A stretch of DNA of 52,209 bases, from positions 1 to 52,209 of the forward strand of contig JAQXEE010000085.1 of NCBI GenBank assembly GCA_029251005.1. The letters are read 5' to 3'. Positions 26,351-35,051 of this stretch are shown here, in pieces (the stretch's first letter is position 1; each line of letters opens with the position of its first letter). The notes under the pieces were generated by a model. It made no database searches and had not been told where the DNA came from. It worked only from the letters and a program-made list of their open reading frames with translations. The stretch is from Flavobacteriales bacterium (GTDB taxonomy: Bacteria > Bacteroidota > Bacteroidia > Flavobacteriales_C > GCA-002722245). The position numbers were made by a program, and so were the translations under genes.

Positions 26351-26828
26351 TTATATCGATTTAATAATACTTATTCCTGTTGTTTATGGGATTTATAAGG
26401 GATTTACAAAAGGGATTATTCTGAGTTTAACTACTCTCATAGGATTAGTTTTAGGAATCTATGGAGGTGTTAAGTTTTCACATTTAACATCTAACTATTT
26501 ATTTGAAGAACATCAAATAGATATTCCTTTATTGGCATTTGCGCTTACGTTTTTACTCATAATGGTAGGAATGCATTTATTGGGTAAGTTACTCAGTAAG
26601 TTTGCGGATATTTTAGCACTTGGTTTAATAAATAATTTGGCGGGAGCTATTTTCGGAGCCGCCAAAGCGGTTTTAATTTTAGCAGTTGTATTGTTGTTTT
26701 TCGAAAACATCAATCAAAAGTTTCATTTGTTAGATATAGAAGAAGTGTCAAAATCTGAGCTTTACGGTTTTGTAAAACAAACCTCCGATATTGTTTTCCC
26801 ATATTTTGAGGAGCTGAAGAATAATTAA
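26340..26828 (+). CDS. CvpA family inner-membrane protein
   Basis: The 162-residue protein has four hydrophobic helices, starting with the CvpA-type N terminus SYIDLIILIPVVYGIYKGFTKG, and a characteristic central stretch LGLINNLAGAIFGAAKAVLI. CvpA proteins were named for colicin V production and are linked to envelope homeostasis, but no biochemical activity is established. The track ORF begins at 26268 inside the vWA gene, and the GTG at 26340 (VDFSYIDL) gives the family N terminus and an 11-bp overlap with the upstream stop. The two genes form one unit. Confidence 0.88.
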   Translation: MDFSYIDLIILIPVVYGIYKGFTKGIILSLTTLIGLVLGIYGGVKFSHLTSNYLFEEHQIDIPLLAFALTFLLIMVGMHLLGKLLSKFADILALGLINNLAGAIFGAAKAVLILAVVLLFFENINQKFHLLDIEEVSKSELYGFVKQTSDIVFPYFEELKNN

Positions 26829-26830
26829 TT

Positions 26831-26838
26831 TATCTTTG
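26831..26838 (+). promoter_or_regulatory. -7 element (TAnnTTTG) upstream of the aminotransferase gene
   Basis: TATCTTTG is an exact -7 match, and TTTG occurs 22 nt upstream (inside the end of cvpA), close to the expected -33 spacing. This is one of the better promoter candidates in the window. Confidence 0.65.
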
Positions 26839-26894
26839 CTCTCGAATAAATTTTCAAAATTCACAGAATTTAAAATGTTATATAAATTATAATT

Positions 26895-28136
26895 ATGAGC
26901 GATTTAGCTGCATTACAAGGAAAGTACGATGAAGCGAAGGCAAGGAACCTAGCTTTAGATATGACTAGAGGTAAGCCAGGATCTGAGCAATTAGATTTGT
27001 CTTTACCAATGTTAGATTTAGTAACCTCTTCAGATTATAAAACAATCGCAGGTGGTGACTCTAGAAACTATGGAGGATTGGATGGTATTCCTGAAGCTAA
27101 AGAATTATTTAAAGAATTTTTAGAAACTGAATCAACAAATGAAGTAATTGTTGGAGGAAACTCTTCCCTTACTTTAATGCATGATACTATAGCAAGATGT
27201 ATTTCTCATGGTAACTCATCTTCACCAGTTGCTTGGGGAAAATTAGAAAAAGTTAAATTTTTGTGTCCTTCGCCAGGATATGATCGTCACTTTTCAATTT
27301 GTGAGCATTTCGGAATTGAAATGGTTCCTGTTGATATGATTGAAGGTGGTCCCAATATGGATCAAGTAGAGGCTTTAGTTTCTGCTGATGACTCTATTAA
27401 AGGTATTTGGGTGGTACCCAAGTATGGTAATCCAACTGGAACATCAGTTTCTGATGAAGTAGTTGATCGTTTAGCAAAAATGTCAACAGCTGCTGCTGAT
27501 TTTAGGATTTTTTGGGATAACGCATATACAGTTCACCATTTATCGGATGATTTTGATGTAATTAAGAATTTATTTGCTGAATGTAAATCAGCTGGAAACC
27601 CTGATAGAGTTTTTGTTTTTGGATCTACGTCAAAAATTACATTTGCTGGTTCAGGAATTTCGGGGATTGGAGCTTCAGAAAGTAACATTAATTGGATGAA
27701 AGGTCATCTATCAATGAGTACAATTGGACCAGATAAAATCAACCAAGTCCGTCATATGAGATTCTTCAAAAACTTTGCAGGCTTGAAAAATCATATGAAA
27801 AAGCATGCAGTTTTAATCAAGCCAAAGTTTGATATTGTGATTTCTATTTTAGAAGCACAATTAGGAGGAAAGAGTTTAGCATCTTGGACAAACCCTAAAG
27901 GGGGTTATTTTATTTCTTTAGATACAAACAATGGATGTGCGAAAAGAGTTGTTCAATTAGCTTCAGAAGCTGGAGTTAAATTAACTGCTGCTGGTGCAAC
28001 ATTCCCTTACAAGAATGATCCAAAAGATAGAAACATTCGTTTAGCCCCAACTTTACCTTCAGTTGAAGAAATTAAGTTGGCGATGGAAGTTGTTTGTTTA
28101 TGTGTTGAGTTAGCTGACGCTGAGAAAAACGCTTAG
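26895..28136 (+). CDS. Aminotransferase class I/II, aspartate aminotransferase-like (MocR-type fold group)
   Basis: The 413-residue PLP enzyme has the N-terminal LDMTRGKPGSEQLDL motif, SRNYGGLDGIPEAKELF, the cofactor-contacting VVPKYGNPTGTSVS, and the Schiff-base lysine Lys247 in VFGSTSKITFAGSG. The MTRGKP signature and the P-x-Y-x-N-P-T-G spacing match the aspartate aminotransferase subgroup found in Corynebacterium-like enzymes rather than classical AspC. It probably interconverts aspartate and oxaloacetate, but substrate choice is not proven by sequence. It is monocistronic, with its own promoter element and terminator. Confidence 0.87.
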   Translation: MSDLAALQGKYDEAKARNLALDMTRGKPGSEQLDLSLPMLDLVTSSDYKTIAGGDSRNYGGLDGIPEAKELFKEFLETESTNEVIVGGNSSLTLMHDTIARCISHGNSSSPVAWGKLEKVKFLCPSPGYDRHFSICEHFGIEMVPVDMIEGGPNMDQVEALVSADDSIKGIWVVPKYGNPTGTSVSDEVVDRLAKMSTAAADFRIFWDNAYTVHHLSDDFDVIKNLFAECKSAGNPDRVFVFGSTSKITFAGSGISGIGASESNINWMKGHLSMSTIGPDKINQVRHMRFFKNFAGLKNHMKKHAVLIKPKFDIVISILEAQLGGKSLASWTNPKGGYFISLDTNNGCAKRVVQLASEAGVKLTAAGATFPYKNDPKDRNIRLAPTLPSVEEIKLAMEVVCLCVELADAEKNA

Positions 28137-28161
28137 TAAATAACATTTTTAATAAAATTGA

Positions 28162-28194
28162 AAGGCCCTTGGTTTATACTGAGGGTCTTTTTTT
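28162..28194 (+). terminator. Intrinsic terminator downstream of the aminotransferase gene
   Basis: AAGGCCCTTGGT-TTAT-ACTGAGGGTCTT forms a 12-bp stem with three G-T pairs, followed by seven T. Confidence 0.85.
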
Positions 28195-28307
28195 ATGCTT
28201 TTTGATTTATCCGAAGAATCATAATCCGAGTCGCATGTCATCTTTAGGATTAAGCATCAAAATGTTTAGCGCTTAATGTTCAGATAAAAAAGGATATCTT
28301 CGTAGTA

Positions 28308-29507
28308 ATGACATTTAAAGAACTAAATTTAGCGCCCGAAATTATTGAGGCAATCAGTTATATGGGGTTTGAGAAAGCTTCTCCAATACAAGAATTAGCA
28401 ATTCCAGTAGCGATTACTGGTAAAGACTTAATTGCTGTTGCTCAAACGGGAACAGGAAAAACAGCTGCTTTTACTTTACCTATTTTACACAATATTTTAA
28501 AAAATAAAATTAAAGGAACAAGTACCTTAATTATTACCCCAACTAGAGAATTGGCAATGCAAATTGATCGCCAAATTCAAGGATTTTCTTATTTCTTAGG
28601 AATCAACTCTATTGCTGTTTACGGTGGTGGAGATGCCAACGAATGGGAACAACAAAAGAAAGCTTTAAGAGATGGAGTTGAAGTTATTGTAGCTACACCA
28701 GGTAAGTTATTGTCTCACCTCAATATGGCTTATGCAAAAACAGATAAGATTGAACATTTAATCTTAGATGAAGCTGACAGAATGTTGGATATGGGGTTTT
28801 TAGATGATATTAAAAAGATCATCAATAAATTACCTAAAAAGCGCCAAACATTGATGTTTAGTGCTACTATGCCTCCAAAAATTGAAGCATTAGCAAGAAG
28901 CATTTTGAATGAGCCTGAACAAATAAGTATTGCAATTTCAAAACCTTCTGAATCAGTTTTTCAAGGAATATATTTATGTTATGACAATCAGAAGATTCCT
29001 TTGATTAATCACTTAGTTTCTGATGAGAATGAATATAAAAGCATTATTGTCTTTACTTCTACTAAGAAAAAAGTAAACGAAATCGTAAGAGGTTTAAGAA
29101 GCAAAAAATATAGAGTAGAAGGGATTTCATCAGATTTGGAGCAAAGTAAGCGCGAAGAGTTAATGAGAGATTTTAGATCAAATAAAATCAGACTTTTAGT
29201 TGCTACTGATGTTATTAGTAGGGGAGTAGATGTTCCAAATATAGATTTAGTATTTAACTTCGACGCACCAGGAAATCCTGAAGAATATGTTCACCGAATT
29301 GGGCGAACAGGACGAGCAGGAGCTGAAGGTGTTGCTTTATCTTTAATTAATGAACAGGATATGGAAAAGCTTGCAGATATTGAAAAGCTGATCGAAAAGA
29401 AAGTATATCGCGCACCCATGCCTGAATTTTTAGGAGATGGACCAAAATGGAAAGATAGAGCACCAAGAAATAAGAAACCTTTTAAAAAGAACTTTAAAAA
29501 GAGATAA
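28308..29507 (+). CDS. DEAD-box RNA helicase
   Basis: All SF2 DEAD-box motifs are present in order: the Q motif region (GFEKASPIQELAIP), motif I AQTGTGKT, Ia PTRELAMQ, Ib TPGKLL, II DEADRM, III SAT, IV IVFTST, V ATDVISRGVDVP and VI HRIGRTGR. The 399-residue core carries only a short basic tail (RNKKPFKKNFKKR) that probably binds RNA. It should remodel RNA during ribosome assembly or cold growth, as RhlE/DeaD-type proteins do. A TATCTTCG just upstream is a one-mismatch -7 element. Confidence 0.95.
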   Translation: MTFKELNLAPEIIEAISYMGFEKASPIQELAIPVAITGKDLIAVAQTGTGKTAAFTLPILHNILKNKIKGTSTLIITPTRELAMQIDRQIQGFSYFLGINSIAVYGGGDANEWEQQKKALRDGVEVIVATPGKLLSHLNMAYAKTDKIEHLILDEADRMLDMGFLDDIKKIINKLPKKRQTLMFSATMPPKIEALARSILNEPEQISIAISKPSESVFQGIYLCYDNQKIPLINHLVSDENEYKSIIVFTSTKKKVNEIVRGLRSKKYRVEGISSDLEQSKREELMRDFRSNKIRLLVATDVISRGVDVPNIDLVFNFDAPGNPEEYVHRIGRTGRAGAEGVALSLINEQDMEKLADIEKLIEKKVYRAPMPEFLGDGPKWKDRAPRNKKPFKKNFKKR

Positions 29508-29510
29508 TAA

Positions 29511-29539
29511 AAAAAACCCAAGCATTGCTTGGGTTTTTT
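29511..29539 (+). terminator. Intrinsic terminator downstream of the DEAD-box helicase gene
   Basis: AAAAAACCCAAGC-ATT-GCTTGGGTTTTTT is a perfect 13-bp stem with A and T tails, working on either strand. It starts 4 nt after the stop codon. Confidence 0.93.
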
Positions 29540-29973
29540 GTTTCATATGGAGACTTACTAAAGAAGTATACAGGTTTCATCATTAAATCATTGCTTCTTC
29601 CAAAAAATTAAATTCGAGATCTAATCTATTGTGGTAAATTTTATTTGATTTAATCAATGTTTTGAAATTCAAACCATTAACACCGATTTTTTCAAATAAG
29701 TTAGGTTTAATGCAAAAAAATGAACAAAATGATTGAAAATTAATCTGATTGTTCGTCCATTTCCTTTTAACTATTTGTAGTGAAGTTAAGGTCGTTTTCA
29801 CGATAAATATTTCAAATACAGCTACTTCGTTTGCATTTTATTTGGAAGTATTTGCCAAGTTAAATGATTAAAGGTTTGACTGCCTAAAATCTCATCTATG
29901 TATGAATAAGGAATTCTGCTTTAACAGTTTTCAGGCATCTTGGTAAAGATGCTATTTTGTAATTAATTTGTAA

Positions 29974-30002
29974 ATAAAAATAGGCCAACAAAAGTTGACC
30001 TA
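29974..30002 (-). terminator. Intrinsic terminator downstream of rpiB
   Basis: On the minus strand TAGGTCAAC-TTTT-GTTGGCCTA (one G-T pair) is followed by TTTTTATTT. Confidence 0.8.
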
Positions 30003-30030
30003 TAATACTATGTGAAAATAATTAAGTGTA

Positions 30031-30462
30031 CTAAGCACACTTAATTTTGACTACTCTTTTTTGATGACGACCACCTTCAAATTCAGTATTGATAAATGTA
30101 TCAACAATTTGTAACCCTAACTCCTCAGAAATGTATCTTGCTGGAATAGCCAATACATTTGCATCGTTATGTAATCTAGTCATTTCAGCTAAACCAGCTT
30201 CCCAACATAAACCAGAACGAATTCCTTGGTATTTATTGGCAACCATATTTACACCGTTACCACTTCCACAAATAACAATTCCAAAAGTAAATTCACCTTT
30301 TTCAACACCTTGTGCTAAAGGATGAACATAATCAGGATAATCACAACTTTCGCTTGAATAAGGCCCGAAATCTTTAACTTCATATCCTTCGTTTTGTAGT
30401 TTTTCAATCACTTTTAACTTCAGGTCAAAACCAGCGTGATCTCCTCCAATTGCTATTTTCAT
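30031..30462 (-). CDS. rpiB: Ribose-5-phosphate isomerase B
   Basis: RpiB interconverts ribose 5-phosphate and ribulose 5-phosphate in the pentose phosphate pathway. The N-terminal phosphate loop GGDHAGFDLK, the active-site cysteine in VICGSGNGVNMVANK, and HNDANVLAIPARYI are diagnostic of the RpiB/LacAB family, and 143 aa is the normal length. It is divergent from the histidine kinase gene, with only 47 bp between starts. A perfect -7 element (TACTTTTG) precedes it. Confidence 0.95.
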   Translation of the reverse strand: MKIAIGGDHAGFDLKLKVIEKLQNEGYEVKDFGPYSSESCDYPDYVHPLAQGVEKGEFTFGIVICGSGNGVNMVANKYQGIRSGLCWEAGLAEMTRLHNDANVLAIPARYISEELGLQIVDTFINTEFEGGRHQKRVVKIKCA

Positions 30463-30484
30463 TTTATTGTGGTGTTGTTTAATA

Positions 30485-30492
30485 CAAAAGTA
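30485..30492 (-). promoter_or_regulatory. -7 element (TAnnTTTG) upstream of rpiB
   Basis: TACTTTTG on the minus strand, 22 nt before the start codon, matches the Bacteroidota -7 consensus. It lies in the 47-bp divergent gap with the kinase gene. Confidence 0.55.
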
Positions 30493-30509
30493 ATTATTTT
30501 AGTGCTGTT

Positions 30510-31526
30510 GTGAGACTTAAAAAACATTTTATTGTAATATGGATATTGATAGGAATTGTTATTACAATACTTCCAATGGCCATTTTTTTAATGAACTTGT
30601 GGCTATTAATATTTTTAGTTGTTTTTACTGGGCTCTCTTTGTTCGTTCACTATAAAATTCAGGAACGTTTATTCGAGGAAATTCAAGGCGTGAAATCCGG
30701 GTCGAGAATACCATTAAGTCAGTTTAAAAAAAATATTTATTTCTCTTTATTTATTGGCGTTATTCAAGCATTTGTCTTGTATGCAATAGGTTGTTTTTTG
30801 ATTAGTACCAGTTACGAATTAGAAAAGTATCAAATTTACGCCTGTTTTGTAGGCGCTTTTCAACCTTTTGTTTTAAATTTTCTTTACCATTTGTTTTACT
30901 TAAAACAGCAAAATGAATTTTTGAAAAAAGAAACGAAAAGTTTTCATCAGTTATCACAGGTTACTCAAAAAAAAACATTGCAAGATTTAATGAGTCCGCA
31001 TTTCTTATTTAATTCTTTAAATACTGCTGTGAGTATTATTCCTGATCAACCCGAAAAAGCAATCGACTTTGTAAATAAGCTTTCGGATTTATATACGTTT
31101 ATTTTAAAAAACAACGAGAAGCAATTAATAGAACTGCACGAAGAATTAGAGATTGTCGAAAAGTATGGGTTTTTAATTCAGACCAGGTTTGGAAATCATT
31201 TTCAAATTAAAATAGATATTCCTTCAGAATATAATAATGCCTTAATTCCGCCTTTAACATTGCAGAATTTGGTAGAAAATGCATCAAAACATAACGCAGT
31301 AACTCGAAAAAAACCGTTGTTATTAAATATTGGAATTCAAGGAGATTATTTTATTATCATCAATAATATAAATCCTAAAAAAACATTTTCGAATGAATCA
31401 ACCAACTTGGGGTTGAATTATATTAAGACACGGATAAATCAATTTTCAAACTTGAAAGTTCATATCGAGCAAACTTCGGAATGTTTTAGAGTAGAAATTC
31501 CTATTATTTATCCGTCAACTATTTAA
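30510..31526 (+). CDS. LytS/YehU-type sensor histidine kinase
   Basis: The N-terminal half contains four hydrophobic segments in two pairs (about residues 8-50 and 70-130) with short loops and no periplasmic sensor domain. The kinase half belongs to the His_kinase (PF06580) type: the phospho-accepting histidine is in SPHFLFNSLN, followed by the N box LVENASKHN and the G2-like LGLNYIKTRI. It starts at a GTG and should phosphorylate the LytTR regulator encoded 67 bp downstream. The stimulus cannot be read from the sequence. Confidence 0.92.
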   Translation: MRLKKHFIVIWILIGIVITILPMAIFLMNLWLLIFLVVFTGLSLFVHYKIQERLFEEIQGVKSGSRIPLSQFKKNIYFSLFIGVIQAFVLYAIGCFLISTSYELEKYQIYACFVGAFQPFVLNFLYHLFYLKQQNEFLKKETKSFHQLSQVTQKKTLQDLMSPHFLFNSLNTAVSIIPDQPEKAIDFVNKLSDLYTFILKNNEKQLIELHEELEIVEKYGFLIQTRFGNHFQIKIDIPSEYNNALIPPLTLQNLVENASKHNAVTRKKPLLLNIGIQGDYFIIINNINPKKTFSNESTNLGLNYIKTRINQFSNLKVHIEQTSECFRVEIPIIYPSTI

Positions 31527-31593
31527 TAGTTGCGAATCAAAACCGAAGTAATTACATTAGCGTAACAACGAGTATAACTAAAACCACTCCCTT

Positions 31594-32355
31594 GTGAAAA
31601 TTTTAATAATCGAAGATGAAATTCCTGCAGCAAAACGATTAGAAAAATTAATTTTTGAATGCAGACCTGGTGCTGAAATATTAGATGTTATTGATACTGT
31701 TGAAGATGCGTTAGAGTGGTTTGAAAATAATGATGATCCAGATTTAATAATCTCGGATATACAGCTGGCTGATGGGATTAGTTTTGAAATTTATGAAAGT
31801 GTAGAAATAGATTGCCCAATTATTTTTGCCACAGCTTATGATGAATACGCAATTAAAGCATTTGAATTAAATAGTATCGATTACTTGTTAAAGCCATTTA
31901 GTCAGGAAACGTTAGAGAAAAGTTTTGTTAAATTGGAAAAACTTACCCCATCAATAGGCTCTTTTGAGGAGTTAGATTTGAAATCTATTGTTAAAGGTGT
32001 ATCTAGCGGTTTAGTTTATAAACAACGATTTTTAATTTCAAAGGGAGATGCTTTAATTCCTGTTCCCACTTCGGGAATTGCTTATATCTACACGGAGGAT
32101 AAAGCAGTAATGATTAAAACAATTGAAGGAAAAAGTTATTTCATTAACTATTCATTAGATGAACTTGAAGCGCAATTATCTCCAAAAGACTTTTTTAGAT
32201 TGAACCGCCAATTTATTACAAGTATAAAGGCAATTGCAAAAATATCACAGTATTTTAATGGTAAATTGAAGATAGAGTTAACACCTGCGCAAGAAGGAGA
32301 CGTGATTGTTTCTAGAGCGAAAACCCCCGTATTTAAAAATTGGTTAGAGCAGTAG
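31594..32355 (+). CDS. LytTR-family response regulator
   Basis: The N-terminal receiver has the acidic pocket EDE at residues 7-9, the phosphorylation site in LIISDIQLADG, the conserved Thr/Ala region FATAYDEYAIKAF, and Lys in YLLKPFS. From about residue 150 comes a LytTR DNA-binding domain (ISKGDALIPVPTSGIAYIYT and FFRLNRQFITSIKAI). It starts at a GTG. It forms a two-component pair with the upstream kinase. Targets are unknown, and LytTR proteins commonly bind paired direct repeats in promoters. Confidence 0.94.
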   Translation: MKILIIEDEIPAAKRLEKLIFECRPGAEILDVIDTVEDALEWFENNDDPDLIISDIQLADGISFEIYESVEIDCPIIFATAYDEYAIKAFELNSIDYLLKPFSQETLEKSFVKLEKLTPSIGSFEELDLKSIVKGVSSGLVYKQRFLISKGDALIPVPTSGIAYIYTEDKAVMIKTIEGKSYFINYSLDELEAQLSPKDFFRLNRQFITSIKAIAKISQYFNGKLKIELTPAQEGDVIVSRAKTPVFKNWLEQ

Positions 32356-32594
32356 TCATTAAAAAAAATTGAAATGATTAATTATTTGTGGTAAACAATT
32401 TAATTGCTTTTTTCAATAAAGTTGAAGCCATTTGCGTTTTCATGTTGAAGAAAACCTTTTAAAGAATCGTAAATAATTCATCCTTTCTTCAAATCTTTTT
32501 TATTATTGTTTGAGTTGAAAATAGTTGAATTCAATTAATTAACTCTTAAAAATAAAGTTTAAAACATTCGATTTTTATCTTGAGGTAAAAATTT

Positions 32595-32602
32595 TATCTT
32601 TG
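32595..32602 (+). promoter_or_regulatory. -7 element (TAnnTTTG) upstream of queA
   Basis: TATCTTTG, 28 nt before the ATG, matches the consensus exactly. It lies in a 275-bp AT-rich gap that otherwise shows nothing. Confidence 0.6.
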
Positions 32603-32630
32603 CACCTTCTAAAATAACAGAAATCCAAGT

Positions 32631-33680
32631 ATGAAATTATCGGCTTTTAAATACGATTTACCAGAGGAACTATTGTCAAAGCACCCAAGCGATCACAGAG
32701 ATGAGTCTCGTTTAATGGTTGTGCATAGAGATACAGGTAAGATTGAGCACAAAATTTTTAAGGACGTACTTGATTATTTTGACGAGGATGATACAATGGT
32801 ATTTAATAATACTAAAGTATTTCCAGCCAGAATGTATGGAAAAAAGGAAAAGACTGGAGCTAGAATCGAAGTTTTCTTATTAAGAGAACTAGATGGTGAA
32901 AGCAGATTGTGGGATGTTTTAGTAGATCCAGCAAGAAAAATAAGAATTGGAAACAAATTATATTTTGGTGAAAACGAAGAGTTTGTTGCTGAGGTAATAG
33001 ACAATACCACATCAAGAGGTAGAACATTAAGATTTTTATACGACGGACCTTACGAAGATTTTAGAGATAAGCTAAATAAATTAGGAGAAACGCCACTTCC
33101 AAAGTACATGGAACGTGAGCCAAATAATGATGACGTTGATCGGTATCAAACAATTTACGCTAAGCATGAAGGGGCTGTTGCAGCGCCAACTGCAGGATTA
33201 CACTTTTCTCGTCAGCTGATGAAGAGATTTGAAATCAAAGGTGTAAATTTCGCTGAGTTAACCTTGCATGTTGGTTTAGGTTCATTTAGAATGGTTGAGG
33301 TTGAGGATTTAACTAAGCACAAAATGGACTCTGAGGAAGTTATTATTTCTCAAGAGGCTTGTGATTTAGTAAACAAGACTAAGCGAAACAAAAAAAGAAT
33401 TTGTGCTGTTGGTACGACAACAATGAGATCGATTGAAACTTCGGTTTCTACAGATTATTTTTTAAAGCCATTCAATGGATGGACAAACAAATTTGTTTTT
33501 CCACCATACGAATTTGCAGTTGCTGATAGTATGATCACAAACTTTCACATGCCAGAAAGTACATTGTTAATGATGACTTGTGCATTTGGTGGTTATGATT
33601 TAATCATGGAAGCTTATAAAATAGCAATTAAAGAAAAATATAATTTTTATTCTTACGGTGATGCAATGTTAATCATCTAA
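32631..33680 (+). CDS. queA: S-adenosylmethionine:tRNA ribosyltransferase-isomerase
   Basis: QueA transfers and isomerises the ribosyl moiety of SAM onto preQ1-tRNA to make epoxyqueuosine at the wobble position. Family blocks are intact: [60 protein letters not shown] and [18 protein letters not shown]. The length of 349 aa is normal. Other queuosine genes are not nearby. It has its own promoter element and a strong terminator. Confidence 0.96.
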   Translation: MKLSAFKYDLPEELLSKHPSDHRDESRLMVVHRDTGKIEHKIFKDVLDYFDEDDTMVFNNTKVFPARMYGKKEKTGARIEVFLLRELDGESRLWDVLVDPARKIRIGNKLYFGENEEFVAEVIDNTTSRGRTLRFLYDGPYEDFRDKLNKLGETPLPKYMEREPNNDDVDRYQTIYAKHEGAVAAPTAGLHFSRQLMKRFEIKGVNFAELTLHVGLGSFRMVEVEDLTKHKMDSEEVIISQEACDLVNKTKRNKKRICAVGTTTMRSIETSVSTDYFLKPFNGWTNKFVFPPYEFAVADSMITNFHMPESTLLMMTCAFGGYDLIMEAYKIAIKEKYNFYSYGDAMLII

Positions 33681-33701
33681 TTGTTTAAAAAAGTTAAGTT
33701 A

Positions 33702-33733
33702 AAAAGGGGTTGTATTTACAGCCCCTTTTTTTT
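33702..33733 (+). terminator. Intrinsic terminator downstream of queA
   Basis: AAAGGGGTTGT-ATTT-ACAGCCCCTTT is an 11-bp stem with one G-T pair, followed by T8. It ends four bases before the promoter element of the next gene. Confidence 0.92.
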
Positions 33734-33736
33734 GTG

Positions 33737-33744
33737 TATTTTTG
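33737..33744 (+). promoter_or_regulatory. -7 element (TAnnTTTG) upstream of the EEP-family gene
   Basis: TATTTTTG is an exact -7 match, 17 nt before the TTG start and directly after the queA terminator. Confidence 0.6.
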
Positions 33745-33760
33745 CATTCAAATTTCAAGG

Positions 33761-34876
33761 TTGAAACGATTTGTTAAAAAAGTATTAAAATTTATCTACT
33801 GGTTTTCCGGAGCCATGATTTTTATTAGTTTTTTTATAACCAATGTCTCTCCAGACAGCTTTTCTCCTTCTCCATTTATTTCCTATTCTCTCCCCGTTTG
33901 GATTTTGTTAAACATGTTGTACTTGATACTTGTGTTTTATAAAAAGAAGTATTGGCTAATATCAGGAGTATTCTTTTTAGTTGGTTTGTTTGGATTAAAA
34001 AATACATTTGCTTTAAATGTATTTCAAAAGGAAGGAGATCTAAGAGTTATGAGTTATAATGTTAGATTATTCGATGTGTATAATTGGGTTCAACGTAAAA
34101 CTTGGGACGATTGGGAAGAACGCAAGGATGGTGGTTTGATACTAGATAGTATTTATAGAACTATTCGTTTTGAAAATCCGGATATAATTAGCTTTCAGGA
34201 ATTTTACAATGAGCCCTTAGGTGAATATAAAACGAAGCGAGAATTAAAACGTAAACAAGGCTATTCATATGTGAATGACTCTTATTCTTTTAAAGAAAAA
34301 GGGAGTCACTACGGAATGGCTACCTTTTCAAAGTTCCCAATAATTTATAAAGAATTCATAGCTTTCCAAAACAATCAGAACAACGGTGTTTTAATTAGTG
34401 ACATCGTAAAAGGTGTTGATACAATTAGAGTATTAAATGTTCATTTGCAAAGTTTTAAATTAAGTAACGAGCACTATACTTATTTGCGAAGTTTAAAAGA
34501 CAGTACCTTAGAAGCCCTTAATATTCCAAAAACTAAAGAGCTTGCAAGTCAACTTTACAGAGGGTTTGAAAAACGAACTAGTCAAGTTAAACTGGTTTTA
34601 AAGCAGGTAAAGAGAAGTCCATATTCAGTAATCATTTGTGGAGACTTAAACGAAACAGCTTTATCCTACGTTTATGAGGAGTTAACGGATAAGCTTTGTG
34701 ATGCTTTTTTGGAATCAGGAAATGGACTAGGAATTACGCATACAAGTGGGTACCCTTTTATGCGAATTGATTATATCTTAACTTCTCCAGGAGTAAAACC
34801 AGTGAGTTTTCACGTTGTGGAAAAAGAATTAAGCGACCACTTTCCAATTGTGGCGGAGATTAGTTTTGAAGATTAG
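33761..34876 (+). CDS. Membrane-anchored endonuclease/exonuclease/phosphatase family protein
   Basis: Two or three hydrophobic segments occupy about residues 8-95 of the protein, then an EEP fold begins: LRVMSYNVRLFDV, the metal-binding glutamate in IISFQEF, the catalytic CGDLNET, and the closing Asp-His in SDHFPIVAEI. The fold cleaves phosphodiester bonds in nucleic acids, phosphoinositides or sphingomyelin, and the substrate here is unknown. The ORF-track start at 33710 reads through the queA terminator. The TTG at 33761 lies just past a perfect -7 element and opens a basic segment before the first helix. Confidence 0.87.
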   Translation: MKRFVKKVLKFIYWFSGAMIFISFFITNVSPDSFSPSPFISYSLPVWILLNMLYLILVFYKKKYWLISGVFFLVGLFGLKNTFALNVFQKEGDLRVMSYNVRLFDVYNWVQRKTWDDWEERKDGGLILDSIYRTIRFENPDIISFQEFYNEPLGEYKTKRELKRKQGYSYVNDSYSFKEKGSHYGMATFSKFPIIYKEFIAFQNNQNNGVLISDIVKGVDTIRVLNVHLQSFKLSNEHYTYLRSLKDSTLEALNIPKTKELASQLYRGFEKRTSQVKLVLKQVKRSPYSVIICGDLNETALSYVYEELTDKLCDAFLESGNGLGITHTSGYPFMRIDYILTSPGVKPVSFHVVEKELSDHFPIVAEISFED

Positions 34877-35024
34877 ACTTATTTTTAACATTTTTTCGAA
34901 ATTCAAGATTAGTATGTGTTTTAAAGTAGTACTTGAGAGCGTAAAAAAGGTCTTTATAGTGACGGGAATGGATACAGACATGAATTTATGAGTCTTATTT
35001 AGGAAATCTAAAGTTTTAAAACGG

Positions 35025-35032
35025 TAATTTTG
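35025..35032 (+). promoter_or_regulatory. -7 element (TAnnTTTG) upstream of the VOC protein gene
   Basis: TAATTTTG is an exact -7 match, 19 nt before the ATG. Confidence 0.55.
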
Positions 35033-35051
35033 TAATTCAATTTTTAAAGTT

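Larger units (their letters stand above)
29508..30030. other. Intergenic region of about 520 bp without a convincing gene
   Basis: This gap holds the helicase terminator at its left end and the rpiB terminator at its right end. A 72-codon minus-strand ORF (29583-29801) lies between them but has no recognisable motif or upstream signal, and I do not call it. The rest is AT-rich, and I see no repeat or RNA-like structure in it. Confidence 0.6.

Noticed and set aside
29583-29801. 72-aa minus-strand ORF between the helicase and rpiB
   Set aside because: No family pattern, no promoter element and no partner gene. It lies in otherwise empty sequence, so I mention it only in the gap entry. Conservation in relatives would reverse this.
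30510-32355. Two-component pair as part of a novel system with rpiB or queA
   Set aside because: LytS/LytR-type pairs are common, and the flanking genes are divergent or have their own promoter, so nothing ties them functionally.
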